Assembly: GCF_001428825.1 (NCBI RefSeq)
Contig: NZ_LMIT01000002.1
Coordinates: 255,024-319,023 of the forward strand
DNA: 64,000 bases
From: Nocardioides sp. Root240
GTDB lineage: Bacteria > Actinomycetota > Actinomycetes > Propionibacteriales > Nocardioidaceae
Reading direction: 5' to 3'
The number at the start of each line of letters is the position of its first letter. The first letter of the stretch is position 1. The notes under the pieces were generated by a model. The model did no database searches and had not been told where the DNA came from. It saw only the letters and a list, made by a program, of their open reading frames with translations. Positions 35,494-44,855 of the stretch are shown here, one piece after another. The position numbers and the translations under genes are program-made.

Positions 35494-37275
35494 TCAGACC
35501 TCGAACTGGCCCGCCTCGAGGCGCTTCTTCAGGTCGCGGAGGAAGCGACCGGCGTCGGCACCGTCGACCACGCGGTGGTCGTAGGTCAGCGCGAGGTAGA
35601 CCATGTGGCGCACGGCGATGGTCTCGCCGAGGTGCTCGTCGTCGATGACCACGGGACGCTTGACCACGGCACCGGGGCCGAGGATGGCGACCTGCGGCTG
35701 GTTGATGATCGGCGTGTCCCACAGGGCGCCGAAGCTGCCCAGGTTGGTGATGGTGAAGGTGCCGCCGGAGAGCTCGTCCGGCCCGATCTTGTTGGTGCGG
35801 GTCCGCTCGGCGACGTCGGCGATCTTCTTGGCGAGGCCGGAGATCGACAGGTCGCCGGCGTCCTTGACGACCGGCGTGAGCAGGCCCTTCTCGGTGTCGA
35901 CGGCGAAGGCGACGTTCTCGCGGTCGTTGTAGGTGATCTCGCCGGCCTCGAGGTCGAGGGTGGCGTTGAGCACCGGGTGCTGCTTGAGGGTGTCGATGGC
36001 CGCCTTGGTGAAGAACGGCAGGTACGACAGCTTCACGCCCTCGCGTGCCAGGAACTCCTCCTTCACGCTCTCGCGCAGGCGGGCGATGTTCGTGACGTCG
36101 ACCTCGACCACCTGGGTGAGCTGGGCCGAGATGTGCAGCGACTCGGTCATCCGCTCGGCGATGATCTTGCGCAGGCGGGAGACCTTGACCGTCTGGCCAC
36201 GCAGCGGCGACGGCGCGGCAGCCGGGGCGGCGGCAGCCGGGGCGGCAGCGGCCGGAGCGGCCGGTGCGGCAGGTGCGGCGGCCTTCGACGCGGCAGCGGC
36301 GTCGAGGACGTCCTGCTTGCGGATCCGGCCACCGACGCCGGAGCCCTGGACCGAGCCGAGGTCGACACCGTGCTGGGCGGCGAGCTTGCGGACCAGCGGG
36401 GTGACGTAGCCGGGGCCCTCGTCGCCGACGCTGGCGGCAGCGGCCTGCGCGACGGCGGGCGACGGAGCCGGGGCGGCAGGAGCAGCGGGAGCCGGAGCAG
36501 CTGCGGCCGGAGCGGGCGCAGCAGCCGGAGCCGGGGGAGCGGCGACGGGTGCCGGCGCGTTGTCGACCGGCGTCGGCTCGGGAGCGGGGGCGGCGGGAGC
36601 AGGGGCCGCGGCGGGCGCGGCGGCCGGCGTACCGGACCCGATGATGGCGAGCTCGGCGCCGACCTCGACGGTCTCGTCCTCGGCGGCCTTGATCTCGAGC
36701 AGGGTTCCGGCGACGGGGGACGGGATCTCGGTGTCGACCTTGTCGGTGCTCACCTCGAGCAGCGGCTCGTCGACGGCGACCGCGTCGCCGACCTGCTTGA
36801 GCCAGCGGGTGACCGTGCCCTCGGTGACCGACTCGCCGAGCGCGGGCAGGGTCACGGCGGTGCTGGGGCCACTGGAGGCAGCCGGAGCCTCGGTGGGGGC
36901 AGTGGCAGGCGCTTCGGCGGCCGGGGCCTCGGGAGCGGGGGCGGCCGGAGCTGCGGGTGCCTCCTCGGCCGGAGCCGGGGCGGCCTCGGCGGGCGCCTCC
37001 TCCGCGGCGGGGGCGGGGGCGCTGCCGGCGGACTCGCCGGCGTCGCCGATGACGGCCAGCACGGCGCCGACCTCGACCGTGTCGTCCTCGTTCGCGCGGA
37101 TCTCGACCAGCGTGCCGGCAACGGGGGACGGGATCTCGGTGTCCACCTTGTCGGTGCTGACCTCGAGCAGGGGCTCGTCGATCGCGATCTGGTCGCCGAC
37201 TTGCTTGAGCCAGCGGGTGACGGTGCCTTCGGTGACGGACTCACCGAGCGCGGGGAGAGTGACTTCGGTCGCCAT
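35494..37275 (-). CDS. sucB: Dihydrolipoamide acyltransferase E2 (2-oxoglutarate dehydrogenase type)
   Basis: A 593-residue E2. Two lipoyl domains (residues about 1-77 and 139-215) carry the [12 protein letters not shown] motif with lipoylated Lys43 and Lys181. Long Ala/Pro linkers follow each. A peripheral-subunit-binding domain lies at about 285-322 ([19 protein letters not shown]). The catalytic domain ends in [15 protein letters not shown] with active-site His near 565. The ATG at 37275 begins the first lipoyl domain exactly. The actinobacterial annotation SucB is used; in mycobacteria the equivalent E2 also serves pyruvate dehydrogenase. The lipA and lipB products encoded nearby would lipoylate it. 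Confidence 0.95.
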   Translation of the reverse strand: MATEVTLPALGESVTEGTVTRWLKQVGDQIAIDEPLLEVSTDKVDTEIPSPVAGTLVEIRANEDDTVEVGAVLAVIGDAGESAGSAPAPAAEEAPAEAAPAPAEEAPAAPAAPAPEAPAAEAPATAPTEAPAASSGPSTAVTLPALGESVTEGTVTRWLKQVGDAVAVDEPLLEVSTDKVDTEIPSPVAGTLLEIKAAEDETVEVGAELAIIGSGTPAAAPAAAPAPAAPAPEPTPVDNAPAPVAAPPAPAAAPAPAAAAPAPAAPAAPAPSPAVAQAAAASVGDEGPGYVTPLVRKLAAQHGVDLGSVQGSGVGGRIRKQDVLDAAAASKAAAPAAPAAPAAAAPAAAAPAAAPSPLRGQTVKVSRLRKIIAERMTESLHISAQLTQVVEVDVTNIARLRESVKEEFLAREGVKLSYLPFFTKAAIDTLKQHPVLNATLDLEAGEITYNDRENVAFAVDTEKGLLTPVVKDAGDLSISGLAKKIADVAERTRTNKIGPDELSGGTFTITNLGSFGALWDTPIINQPQVAILGPGAVVKRPVVIDDEHLGETIAVRHMVYLALTYDHRVVDGADAGRFLRDLKKRLEAGQFEV

Positions 37276-37344
37276 GGGCTCATCCTTGCACTTCGAACGA
37301 AGCAACTGGCAACGGGCCACCCACGGTTCGGGCACACTTGACCC

Positions 37345-37734
37345 ATGGGTTTGTTCGACCGGTTCCGCGGGGGATCGAAGATACGGATGAGTAACCCCGC
37401 GAGGGACGCCGCACGCACCGGATCCACCCGGGTGCGAGCGTCCGACCGGGGCGACGAGGAGCACCTGCGCACGTGGGTGCAGGAGCGTCGTGGCGTCGAG
37501 GGGTTCGTCGAGCCGCGCACCGCGGTCAGCGAGATCACGCTGCTGCTGGTCGCCCACGACGGCGAGTGGACCCGCCGCCGCGTCCCGTCGGCGAAGTGGG
37601 CGCACGACTTCTGCAACCGCCACCTCGTCCCGTCGTACGACGCCGCCGTGGTCGGTGTCCCGCAGCGGATGCGCGACTACAACTCCCGCGTCAGGAAGGC
37701 TCAGAAGGAGCAGCTGCGGCGCGACCTCGGATGA
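37345..37734 (+). CDS. Conserved hypothetical protein (actinobacterial)
   Basis: A 129-residue soluble protein I cannot assign to a named family. It opens with [10 protein letters not shown] and continues with a central segment [58 protein letters not shown]. The pattern of conserved Trp, His and Arg suggests a real small domain rather than a shadow frame. The gene starts 69 bp from the divergent sucB-like gene, so the two share a promoter region. It overlaps the 3' end of pepA by 44 bp. Confidence 0.75.
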   Translation: MGLFDRFRGGSKIRMSNPARDAARTGSTRVRASDRGDEEHLRTWVQERRGVEGFVEPRTAVSEITLLLVAHDGEWTRRRVPSAKWAHDFCNRHLVPSYDAAVVGVPQRMRDYNSRVRKAQKEQLRRDLG

Positions 37735-39208
37735 TCTCCACGAGCGTCGTCACGCCGTAGCCGGTCGCCCCGGGCACCAGGTGCCCGTTCGCGCCGCCCT
37801 TGTTGAAGGTCGGGCCGGCGATGTCGAGGTGCGCCCATGGCAGCCCGCCGGTGAACTCCCGCAGGAAGGCCGCGGCGTAGATGCCGCCGCCCCAGCGGAT
37901 GCCGTCGTACTGCGCGAGGTCGGCGACCGTGCTGCTGCGGATCCGGGAGTCCATGAACTCCGGGAGCGGCATCGGCCAGGCGTCCTCGCCGGCCGCCGCG
38001 GCCGCGGCGAGCACCTCGCCGACGATCGCGTCGTCGCCGAGCACGCCGGCGATCCGGTCGCCGAGGGCGAGCGCCATGTGGCCGGTGAGGGTGGCGATGT
38101 CGATGAGGACGTCGGGCTCCTGCTCGACCGCGCGGCCCAGGGCGTCGGCGAGGACCAGGCGGCCCTCGGCGTCGGTGTTGCTGACCTCGACGGTCGTGCC
38201 GTCGTAGGTCGTCAGCACGTCGCCGGGGCGCATCGAGGAGGCACCCACCATGTTCTCCGCGAGCGCGGCGAAGGCGGAGATGCGGACGGGCAGGCCGAGG
38301 CGGGCGACCGCGATGGTGGCCTGGACGACGGCCGCGGCGCCGGCCATGTCCTCCTTCATCGTGGTCATGCTGCCGGCGGGCTTGATCCAGAGGCCGCCCG
38401 AGTCGAAGGTGATGCCCTTCCCGACGAGCGCGACGTGCGCGACGGCGTCCTTCGGGGCGTACGACAGCTCGACCAGGCGCGGCGGGGCGGCCGAGCCGGC
38501 GCCGACGGCGAGGATGCCTCCGCAGCCGAGCTCGGCGAGGCGCACCTCGTCGAGGACGGTCGCGGTGACCTTGGTGCCACCGCTCGGGAGCTGCTTGTTG
38601 CCGGCCTTGACGGCGGCGGCGATCGCGTCGGCGAACGAGGGCGGCGTGAGGTCGGCCGGCGGGGTGTTCACCCAGTCGCGCGTTGCCGCGACGGCGTCGA
38701 CGAGGACCTGGGCGGGCTCGACGGCTGCGGCGACCTCGGACCGACGGGCGGCCGGGGTGAGCACGACGATCTCGGCGGGCGTGGTCGACGCACCCGGCTT
38801 GCTCTTGTACGCCGTGAACGTGTAGCCGCCGAGTCGGTAGCCCTCGATGACGGCGCGGACCAGCTCGGGCGAGTCGGCGGGCAGCGCGAGTGCGACGGAC
38901 GCCGCGTTGGTGACCGCGCGGGCGGCGTTGCCGGCCGCCCGTCGTACGGAGTCGGCGTCGGCCACCTCGCCGATGCCGACCAGCACCAGCAGGGGAGAGG
39001 CGATGGTGCCGGCTGTGGGCACCTTGGCGACCTCGCCGGGCCGGCCCTTCATGCCGAGCGTGGTGAGCAGGCCCGACAGCTTGCGGCCGTACGCCGACGC
39101 GACGTCCTCGGCACCGGGCGCGAGCGTGCCGTCGGCCAGCACTCCGACCACGACCGCCTCGGCCTTGGTCTTGGCGGGGCTGGCGGTGCGGAGCGCAAAG
39201 GTCGTCAC
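37691..39208 (-). CDS. pepA: Leucyl aminopeptidase (M17)
   Basis: A 505-residue M17 aminopeptidase, a hexameric two-metal enzyme releasing N-terminal residues from peptides. Metal and catalytic motifs are [16 protein letters not shown] (catalytic Lys and metal Asp), KEDMAGAA and [14 protein letters not shown]. The GTG at 39208 gives [22 protein letters not shown], the expected start of the N-terminal domain; ATG 39247 is an in-frame alternative. It is divergent from gcvT, 55 bp apart, and its 3' end overlaps the hypothetical gene at 37345. It is often next to the E2 gene in actinobacteria. Confidence 0.95.
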   Translation of the reverse strand: MTTFALRTASPAKTKAEAVVVGVLADGTLAPGAEDVASAYGRKLSGLLTTLGMKGRPGEVAKVPTAGTIASPLLVLVGIGEVADADSVRRAAGNAARAVTNAASVALALPADSPELVRAVIEGYRLGGYTFTAYKSKPGASTTPAEIVVLTPAARRSEVAAAVEPAQVLVDAVAATRDWVNTPPADLTPPSFADAIAAAVKAGNKQLPSGGTKVTATVLDEVRLAELGCGGILAVGAGSAAPPRLVELSYAPKDAVAHVALVGKGITFDSGGLWIKPAGSMTTMKEDMAGAAAVVQATIAVARLGLPVRISAFAALAENMVGASSMRPGDVLTTYDGTTVEVSNTDAEGRLVLADALGRAVEQEPDVLIDIATLTGHMALALGDRIAGVLGDDAIVGEVLAAAAAAGEDAWPMPLPEFMDSRIRSSTVADLAQYDGIRWGGGIYAAAFLREFTGGLPWAHLDIAGPTFNKGGANGHLVPGATGYGVTTLVEIIRGRAAAAPSEPS

Positions 39209-39263
39209 CCGGCGCAGGATATCCGCGCGCCCGTCCTGAGCGCGCATGCCATAGATTCCGACC

Positions 39264-40397
39264 ATGGCCGACGCGACCCCCTTGCAGTCCCCCCTCCACG
39301 ACCGGCACGAGGCGCTGGGCGCCAAGTTCTCCGAGTTCGGCGGCTGGCTGATGCCGCTGGAGTACCCGACCGGTGTCGTCAAGGAGCACGCCGCGGTCCG
39401 TGACGGCGTGGGCATCTTCGACGTCAGCCACCTCGGCAAGCTCGTCGTCCGCGGCCCGGGCGCGGTCGACTTCCTCAACGCCACGCTGACCAACGACCTG
39501 CACCGGATCGGCCCGGGCAAGGCGCAGTACAGCCTCGTCGTCGACGACGCGACCGGCGGGATCGTCGACGACGTCTTCACCTACTACCGCGACGACGAGC
39601 ACGTCCTCGTCGTCCCGAACGCCTCCAACAACGAGGAGGTACGACGCCGCCTCGTCGAGGCCGCGCCCGAGGGCATCGAGATCCTCGACCACCACCGCGA
39701 CTACGTCGTGCTGGCGGTCCAGGGCGCGAAGTCCGACGAGGTCGTCGCGGCCGTCGGCCTGCCGGTCGGCCACGAGTACCTCACCTTCGTCGAGACCCCC
39801 TGGGAGGCCGCCGACGCCGACGCCGACCCGGACGCGCGGATCATCGTGTGCCGCACCGGCTACACCGGCGAGCGCGGCTACGAGCTGATCGCGCCGAGCG
39901 CCGTCGCCCCGGCCCTGTGGGACGCGCTGATGGAGAAGGGTGCCGAGCACGGCCTGGTCCCCGCCGGCCTGGGCGCCCGCGACACGCTGCGCACCGAGAT
40001 GGGCTACCCGCTGCACGGCCAGGACATCGGCCCCGACATCACGCCGGTCGAGGCCCGCCTCGGCTGGGCCGTCGGCTGGAAGAAGGACGCCTTCTGGGGC
40101 CGCGACAAGCTCCTCGCCGAGAAGGAGGCCGGTCCGCGCCGCAAGCTGGTCGGCCTGGTCTCCACCGGCCGCGCGATCCCGCGCCCGCACATGAGCGTGC
40201 GCCTGCTCAAGGACGTCCCGCTCGGCGAGGTCACGTCCGGAACCTTCTCGCCGACCCTGAAGAAGGGGATCGCGCTCGCCCTCGTGTCGACCGTCGTCGC
40301 CGACGACGCCGAGGTGACGGTCGACGTGCGCGGTCGCGCCGAGGTCTTCCAGGTCACCAAGCCGCCGTTCGTCCAGCCGTCCGTCCGGGAGTCCTGA
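39264..40397 (+). CDS. gcvT: Glycine cleavage system T protein (aminomethyltransferase)
   Basis: A 377-residue folate-dependent enzyme that takes the aminomethyl group from the lipoylated H protein and gives ammonia and methylene-tetrahydrofolate. Diagnostic segments are SEFGGWLMPLEYPTGVVKEH, VGIFDVSHLGKL, CRTGYTGERGYEL and PAGLGARDTLRTEMGYPLHGQDI. No other gcv genes are in the window. The methylene-tetrahydrofolate it makes is the substrate of the thyA product encoded nearby. It ends 6 bp before a 57-bp inverted-repeat element. Confidence 0.96.
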   Translation: MADATPLQSPLHDRHEALGAKFSEFGGWLMPLEYPTGVVKEHAAVRDGVGIFDVSHLGKLVVRGPGAVDFLNATLTNDLHRIGPGKAQYSLVVDDATGGIVDDVFTYYRDDEHVLVVPNASNNEEVRRRLVEAAPEGIEILDHHRDYVVLAVQGAKSDEVVAAVGLPVGHEYLTFVETPWEAADADADPDARIIVCRTGYTGERGYELIAPSAVAPALWDALMEKGAEHGLVPAGLGARDTLRTEMGYPLHGQDIGPDITPVEARLGWAVGWKKDAFWGRDKLLAEKEAGPRRKLVGLVSTGRAIPRPHMSVRLLKDVPLGEVTSGTFSPTLKKGIALALVSTVVADDAEVTVDVRGRAEVFQVTKPPFVQPSVRES

Positions 40398-40402
40398 CGC
40401 CA

Positions 40403-40459
40403 CCCCACGACGTTCTCGTCCTCCCCCGCTGCGCTCCTCCGAACAACAACGACGTAGGG
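40403..40459 (+). repeat. 57-bp inverted-repeat element, copy A
   Basis: Outer 12-bp arms CCCCACGACGTT (40403-40414) and AACGACGTAGGG (40448-40459) pair at 10 of 12 positions around a 33-base interior containing CCCCCGCTGCGCTCCTCC. The same size and interior occur at 42407-42463. It lies between gcvT and the next gene; its right end supplies the likely Shine-Dalgarno AGGGA (40456-40460) of the gene at 40470. Confidence 0.75.
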
Positions 40460-40469
40460 ACCCCGACAC

Positions 40470-40733
40470 ATGAACCTGCCCGAGCAGCCCGCCACCTCCG
40501 GCTCCGCCTTCCGCCCCCCGGCCGACCAGCCCTGGCGCTGGCGGCTCGAGGACGCGGACGGCGCCGAGGTCGCCGTGACCGGTGACCTCGCCGACCAGAC
40601 CTTCCCGAGCCAGGGCGACGCCGAGTCGTGGGTGGGGGAGATCTGGCACGAGCTCGCCGACCAGGGCGTCGCGCAGGTGACCCTCTTCGAGGCCGACCGC
40701 GAGGTGTACGGCCCGATGTCGCTCTCCGCCTGA
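40470..40733 (+). CDS. Small conserved actinobacterial protein
   Basis: An 87-residue soluble protein without a function I can name. The body reads WRWRLEDADGAEVAVTGDLADQTFPSQGDAESWVGEIWHELADQGVAQVTLFEADREVYGPMSL, a compact alpha/beta pattern I recall as conserved in actinobacteria near gcvT or aminopeptidase genes. Start ATG 40470 lies 10 bp after the 57-bp repeat, whose right arm may hide the ribosome-binding site. It precedes the PhzF-like gene by 19 bp. Confidence 0.75.
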   Translation: MNLPEQPATSGSAFRPPADQPWRWRLEDADGAEVAVTGDLADQTFPSQGDAESWVGEIWHELADQGVAQVTLFEADREVYGPMSLSA

Positions 40734-40752
40734 GCGAGGCCTGAGCGAGCCG

Positions 40753-41580
40753 ATGCAGCCACACGACTTCCGTCAGGTCGACGTCTTCACGTCCGAGCCG
40801 CTGCTCGGCAACCCGGTGGCCGTGGTGCACGGCGCCGACGAGCTCGACGACCGGCAGATGCAGGCGTTCGCCCGCTGGACGAACCTCAGCGAGACGACCT
40901 TCCTGCTGCGGCCGACGGATCCCGCCGCCGACTACCGGCTGCGGATCTTCACCCCGTCGATGGAGCTGCCGTTCGCGGGGCACCCGACGCTCGGCTCGGC
41001 GCACGCGTGGCTCGAGGCGGGCGGCGTACCGGCGGGGGAGCGGCTGGTGCAGGAGTGCGGTGTCGGCCTGGTCGAGCTCCGGCAGGCCGAGGGGCGCCTC
41101 GCGTTCGCGGCGCCGGCGCTGCTCCGCTCCGGTCCGGTGGCCGAGGACCTGGTCGTCGAGATCGTCGCCGCCCTCGGCATCGAGCGCGCCGACGTCCTCG
41201 ACGCCGCATGGGCCGACAACGGCCCGGGCTGGGTCGGCGTCCGGCTGGCCTCCGCCGAGCAGGTGCTGGCCCTCACCCCGGACTTCGCGGGCCTGTCCGT
41301 CGGCGTCATCGGCCCGTGGCCCGAGGGGTCGGAGTGCGAGGTCGAGGTGCGGGCGTTCGCGCCCCACGCCGCCGGGGTCACCGAGGACCCGGTGACCGGC
41401 TCGCTCAACGCCTCCCTCGCGCAGTGGCTGGCGGGCACCGTCCTCCCGCCGTCGTACGTCGCCTCCCAGGGCACCGTGCTCGGTCGCCGCGGCAGGATCC
41501 ATGTCGACACCGCCGCCGACGGCACGATCTGGGTGGGTGGCGACACCCTGACGACCATTCACGGGACGGTCACGCTGTGA
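40753..41580 (+). CDS. PhzF family isomerase-like protein
   Basis: A 275-residue two-domain protein of the PhzF/diaminopimelate-epimerase fold. The N-terminus DFRQVDVFTSEPLLGNPVAVV and the catalytic Glu in NLSETTFLL (about residue 47) are typical, as are FTPSMELPFAGHPTLGSAHAW and the C-terminal EDPVTGSLNASLAQWL. PhzF itself isomerises a phenazine precursor, but no other phenazine genes are present, so the substrate here is unknown. The ATG at 40753 follows the previous stop by 19 bp and is probably part of the same operon as thyA. Confidence 0.92.
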   Translation: MQPHDFRQVDVFTSEPLLGNPVAVVHGADELDDRQMQAFARWTNLSETTFLLRPTDPAADYRLRIFTPSMELPFAGHPTLGSAHAWLEAGGVPAGERLVQECGVGLVELRQAEGRLAFAAPALLRSGPVAEDLVVEIVAALGIERADVLDAAWADNGPGWVGVRLASAEQVLALTPDFAGLSVGVIGPWPEGSECEVEVRAFAPHAAGVTEDPVTGSLNASLAQWLAGTVLPPSYVASQGTVLGRRGRIHVDTAADGTIWVGGDTLTTIHGTVTL

Positions 41581-41607
41581 CCACCGGCCGCGATCTAGGC
41601 TGAACAC

Positions 41608-42402
41608 GTGCGCGCGTACCTCGACCTCGTCCAGCGGATCCTCGACGAGGGCGTCGCCAAGGAGGACCGCACCGGCACCGGCACGCTGAGCGTGTTCGGC
41701 CACCAGATGCGCTTCGACCTGACCGAGGGCTTCCCGCTGGTCACGACCAAGAAGATCCACACCCGGTCGGTGTTCGGCGAGCTGCTGTGGTTCCTGCGCG
41801 GCGACACCAACGTGCGCTGGCTGCAGGAGCGTGGCATCACGATCTGGGACGAGTGGGCCGACGAGAACGGCGACCTCGGCCCGGTCTACGGCGCGCAGTG
41901 GCGCTCGTGGCCGACGCCCGACGGCGGCCACATCGACCAGCTCGCGCAGGTGATCCGCCAGGTCCGCGCGAACCCCGACAGCCGCCGTCACATCGTCTCC
42001 GCGTGGAACCCCAGCCAGGTCGACGACATGGCACTGCCGCCGTGCCACAGCCTGTTCCAGTTCTACGTCGCCGACGGGCGGCTCAGCTGCCAGCTCTACC
42101 AGCGCTCGGCCGACGTCTTCCTGGGCGTGCCATTCAACATCGCGTCGTACGCCCTGCTGACCCACATGGTCGCCCAGGTCGCCGGTCTCGGCGTCGGCGA
42201 CTTCGTGCACACGCTCGGCGACGCGCACCTCTACTCCAACCACCTCGAGCAGGCCCGCCTCCAGCTCACCCGTGAGCCGCGGCCGCTGCCGAAGCTGGTG
42301 CTCAACCCCGCGGTGACCGAGATCGACGCCTTCGAGCTCGAGGACATCACGGTCGAGGGCTACGACCCGCACCCCGGCATCAAGGCCCCGATCGCCGTAT
42401 GA
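41608..42402 (+). CDS. thyA: Thymidylate synthase
   Basis: A 264-residue enzyme, the length of E. coli ThyA. The nucleophile is Cys146 in [12 protein letters not shown], the same number as in E. coli. Other motifs are [30 protein letters not shown] and the folate/dUMP-binding [20 protein letters not shown]. It methylates dUMP using methylene-tetrahydrofolate and makes dihydrofolate, which the folA product encoded downstream regenerates. The start is GTG 41608, 27 bp after the PhzF-like gene. A 57-bp inverted-repeat element lies between it and folA. Confidence 0.97.
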   Translation: MRAYLDLVQRILDEGVAKEDRTGTGTLSVFGHQMRFDLTEGFPLVTTKKIHTRSVFGELLWFLRGDTNVRWLQERGITIWDEWADENGDLGPVYGAQWRSWPTPDGGHIDQLAQVIRQVRANPDSRRHIVSAWNPSQVDDMALPPCHSLFQFYVADGRLSCQLYQRSADVFLGVPFNIASYALLTHMVAQVAGLGVGDFVHTLGDAHLYSNHLEQARLQLTREPRPLPKLVLNPAVTEIDAFELEDITVEGYDPHPGIKAPIAV

Positions 42403-42406
42403 ACCA

Positions 42407-42463
42407 CCCCGCGAAGTTCTACGCTTCCCCCGCTTCGCTCCTCCAGCGCACAACTTCGCGGGG
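42407..42463 (+). repeat. 57-bp inverted-repeat element, copy B
   Basis: Perfect 12-bp outer arms CCCCGCGAAGTT (42407-42418) and AACTTCGCGGGG (42452-42463) around a 33-base interior with CCCCCGCTTCGCTCCTCC. Same length and interior as copy A, but the arms differ and still pair with each other. It begins 4 bp after the thyA stop. The right arm end plus the next base forms GGGGA (42460-42464), the likely folA Shine-Dalgarno, so stem formation would hide it. Confidence 0.8.
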
Positions 42464-42469
42464 ACCCCG

Positions 42470-43000
42470 GTGGTGACCCCAAACGGTCGGCGGGTCACGA
42501 TGGTGGCCGCCGTCGCCGAGAACGGTGTCATCGGTGCCGACGCCGACATCCCGTGGAAGATCTCCGAGGACTTCGCCCACTTCAAGGCGACCACGATGGG
42601 CCACGTGCTGGTCCTGGGCCGGACCACCCACGAGGGCATCGGCCGACCGCTCCCCGGCCGGACCACCGTCGTGCTGACCCGCGACCCGTCGTACGCCGCC
42701 GAGGGCGTCCAGGTCGCGCACTCCGTGACCCACGCCCTCGAGCTGGCCGACACGATCCTGCGCGACCAGCCGGACGACCGGCAGGTGATGATCGGCGGGG
42801 GAGCCGCGGTCTACGCCGCCGCCCTGCCGTACGCCGACGAGCAGGTCATCTCCGAGATCCCGATGGCACCCGAGGGCGACACCCACTACCCGGAGTTCAG
42901 CCGCAAGCGCTGGACCGAGGTCCGGCGCGAGCCGCGCGAGGGGTTCACGATCGTGTGGTGGGAGCGGGTCTTCGCCTGCGGGGGCTCACCAGACGCCTGA
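42470..43000 (+). CDS. folA: Dihydrofolate reductase
   Basis: A 176-residue DHFR that reduces dihydrofolate with NADPH, paired with thyA. Motifs are MVAAVAENGVIGADADIPWKISEDFAHFKATTMGH (substrate Asp replaced within DADIPW context), VLGRTTHEGIGRPLPGRTTVVLT, and MIGGGAAVYAAALPYADE. The start GTG 42470 has GGGGA 5 bp before it; GTG 42473 is also in frame. The lysine in PWKISEDF and the EDFAHFK helix match the family. It sits 69 bp after thyA; the intervening repeat may tune its translation. Confidence 0.93.
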   Translation: MVTPNGRRVTMVAAVAENGVIGADADIPWKISEDFAHFKATTMGHVLVLGRTTHEGIGRPLPGRTTVVLTRDPSYAAEGVQVAHSVTHALELADTILRDQPDDRQVMIGGGAAVYAAALPYADEQVISEIPMAPEGDTHYPEFSRKRWTEVRREPREGFTIVWWERVFACGGSPDA

Positions 43001-43012
43001 GAGGGTGGAGCC

Positions 43013-43951
43013 ATGGAGCTCCGCGTCTTCACCGAACCCCAGCAGGGGGCGACCTACGACGACCTGCTGTCCGTCGCGCTCGAGGCCGAGCGCCTCGGCT
43101 TCGGCGCCTTCTTCCGCAGCGACCACTACCTCCACATGAGCGGTGACGGGCTGCCCGGCTCGACCGACGCGTGGACGACGCTCGCAGGTCTCGCGCGCGA
43201 CACCACGACGATCCGGCTCGGCACGATGATGACCAGCGCGACCTTCCGGTACCCCGGCGTGCTGGCGATCCAGGTCGCACAGGTCGACCAGATGAGCGGC
43301 GGCCGGGTGGAGCTCGGGATCGGCGCGGGGTGGTTCACCCAGGAGCACGCCGCCTACGGCATCGAGTTCCCCGACACCGCCGAGCGCTTCGAGCGGTACG
43401 CCGAGCAGCTCGAGCTGATCACCGGCCTGTGGGCCACGCCGGTCGGCGGGCGCTACGAGTTCACGGGCGAGCACTACCAGCTCACCGACAGCCCGGCACT
43501 GCCGAAGCCGGTCCAGAGCAGTGGGCATCGTGGCGGCGTACCCGTGCTGATCGGTGGCAAGGGGGCCCGCAAGACGCCCGCCCTCGCCGCCCGGTACGCC
43601 GACGAGTTCAACCTGCCGTTCGTGGACGAGGAGTTCACCGAGCTCCAGTTCGGGCGGGTCCGGCGGGCGGCCGAGGAGATCGGCCGCGACCCCGACGAGC
43701 TGACCTGGTCGAACGCGCTGGTGCTGTGCGTCGGCGAGGACGAGGCCGAGATCGCCCGCCGGGCGGCCGCGATCGGGCGCGAGGTGGACGAGCTGCGGGT
43801 CAACGGGCTGGCCGGCACGCCGGAGGAGGTCGTGGAGAAGATCAAGCGCTTCGAGGCGCTCGGCAGCCAGCGGATCTACCTCCAGACCCTCGACCTGGGG
43901 GACCTCGACCACCTGCGCCTCGTCGCCGCTGAGGTCATGCCGCACCTGTGA
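43013..43951 (+). CDS. LLM-class F420-dependent oxidoreductase
   Basis: A 312-residue luciferase-like TIM-barrel protein. The segments GFGAFFRSDHYLHM, TLAGLARDTTTIRLGTMMTSATFRYPGVLAIQVAQVDQMSGGRVELGIGAGWF and the C-terminal GTPEEVVEKIKRFEALG match F420-dependent LLM enzymes (TIGR03560 type). Actinomycetes make F420, so this cofactor is likely. The gene starts 13 bp after folA and precedes dapA by 17 bp, so it is probably in the same operon, but a metabolic link is not obvious. The substrate is unknown. Confidence 0.9.
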   Translation: MELRVFTEPQQGATYDDLLSVALEAERLGFGAFFRSDHYLHMSGDGLPGSTDAWTTLAGLARDTTTIRLGTMMTSATFRYPGVLAIQVAQVDQMSGGRVELGIGAGWFTQEHAAYGIEFPDTAERFERYAEQLELITGLWATPVGGRYEFTGEHYQLTDSPALPKPVQSSGHRGGVPVLIGGKGARKTPALAARYADEFNLPFVDEEFTELQFGRVRRAAEEIGRDPDELTWSNALVLCVGEDEAEIARRAAAIGREVDELRVNGLAGTPEEVVEKIKRFEALGSQRIYLQTLDLGDLDHLRLVAAEVMPHL

Positions 43952-43967
43952 CGATAGGCTTGTCGTC

Positions 43968-44855
43968 ATGACTTCTGCACCCTTCGGCACCGTGCTGACC
44001 GCCATGGTCACGCCGTTCCACGAGGACGGCTCCGTTGACCTGGACGGGGTGCAGAAGGTCGCCAAGCACCTCGTCGACAACGGCAACGACGGCATCGTCG
44101 TCTCGGGCACCACTGGTGAGTCCCCGACCACCACCGGCGCGGAGGACGGCGAGACCCTCGCCGCCGTCAAGGACGCCGTGGGCGACCGGGCAAAGATCGT
44201 CGCGGGCGTCGGCACCAACGACACCCGCCACTCGGTCGAGCTGGCCCGCCAGGCCGAGAAGGTCGGCGCCGACGGGCTGCTGCTCGTGACGCCGTACTAC
44301 AACAAGCCGAGCCAGCCGGGCGTGCTCCAGCACTTCCGCCAGGTCGTCGAGGCCACGTCGGTCCCGGTCATGCTCTACGACGTCCCGGGCCGCACCGGCA
44401 CCAAGATCGCCCTCGAGACCTACCGGGCCATGACCGACTGGGAGACCGTGACCACGGTCAAGGAGGCGACCGGCGACCTGGCGCGCACCGCCCAGCTCGT
44501 CGACCTCGGCTACACCGTCTACTCCGGCGACGACGTCAACACCCTCGGCTACCTCGCCTACGGCGCCACCGGCGTCGTGTCCGTCGTCGGCCACGTCGCG
44601 GGCGTCCAGCTGCACGCGATGATCGATGCCTTCCTCGCCGGCGACCACGCCGAGGCGCTGCGGATCCACACCTCGCTGGTCCCTGCATTCGAGGCGATCA
44701 TGGGCGTGCCCAACTACGGCGCCACGACGGCGAAGGCGGCGCTCGAGCTGCTCGGCGTACTGCCGAACCGGATCGTCCGCTCGCCCCTGCTGCAGCTCGA
44801 CGACACGGAAGTCGCCGATCTCCGTGCAGGCCTCGCCGCGGCGGGTCTCCTCTGA
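43968..44855 (+). CDS. dapA: 4-hydroxy-tetrahydrodipicolinate synthase
   Basis: A 295-residue class I aldolase making the first lysine/meso-diaminopimelate-specific intermediate from aspartate semialdehyde and pyruvate. The Schiff-base Lys165 is in TVKEATGDL; Tyr137 in YDVPGRTG and Thr49 in SGTTGES belong to the catalytic triad. Start and length match the family. The stop overlaps the RNase J start by one base (TGATG), so translation is coupled. The dapA - rnj order is conserved in actinobacteria; dapB is not in the window. Confidence 0.96.
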   Translation: MTSAPFGTVLTAMVTPFHEDGSVDLDGVQKVAKHLVDNGNDGIVVSGTTGESPTTTGAEDGETLAAVKDAVGDRAKIVAGVGTNDTRHSVELARQAEKVGADGLLLVTPYYNKPSQPGVLQHFRQVVEATSVPVMLYDVPGRTGTKIALETYRAMTDWETVTTVKEATGDLARTAQLVDLGYTVYSGDDVNTLGYLAYGATGVVSVVGHVAGVQLHAMIDAFLAGDHAEALRIHTSLVPAFEAIMGVPNYGATTAKAALELLGVLPNRIVRSPLLQLDDTEVADLRAGLAAAGLL

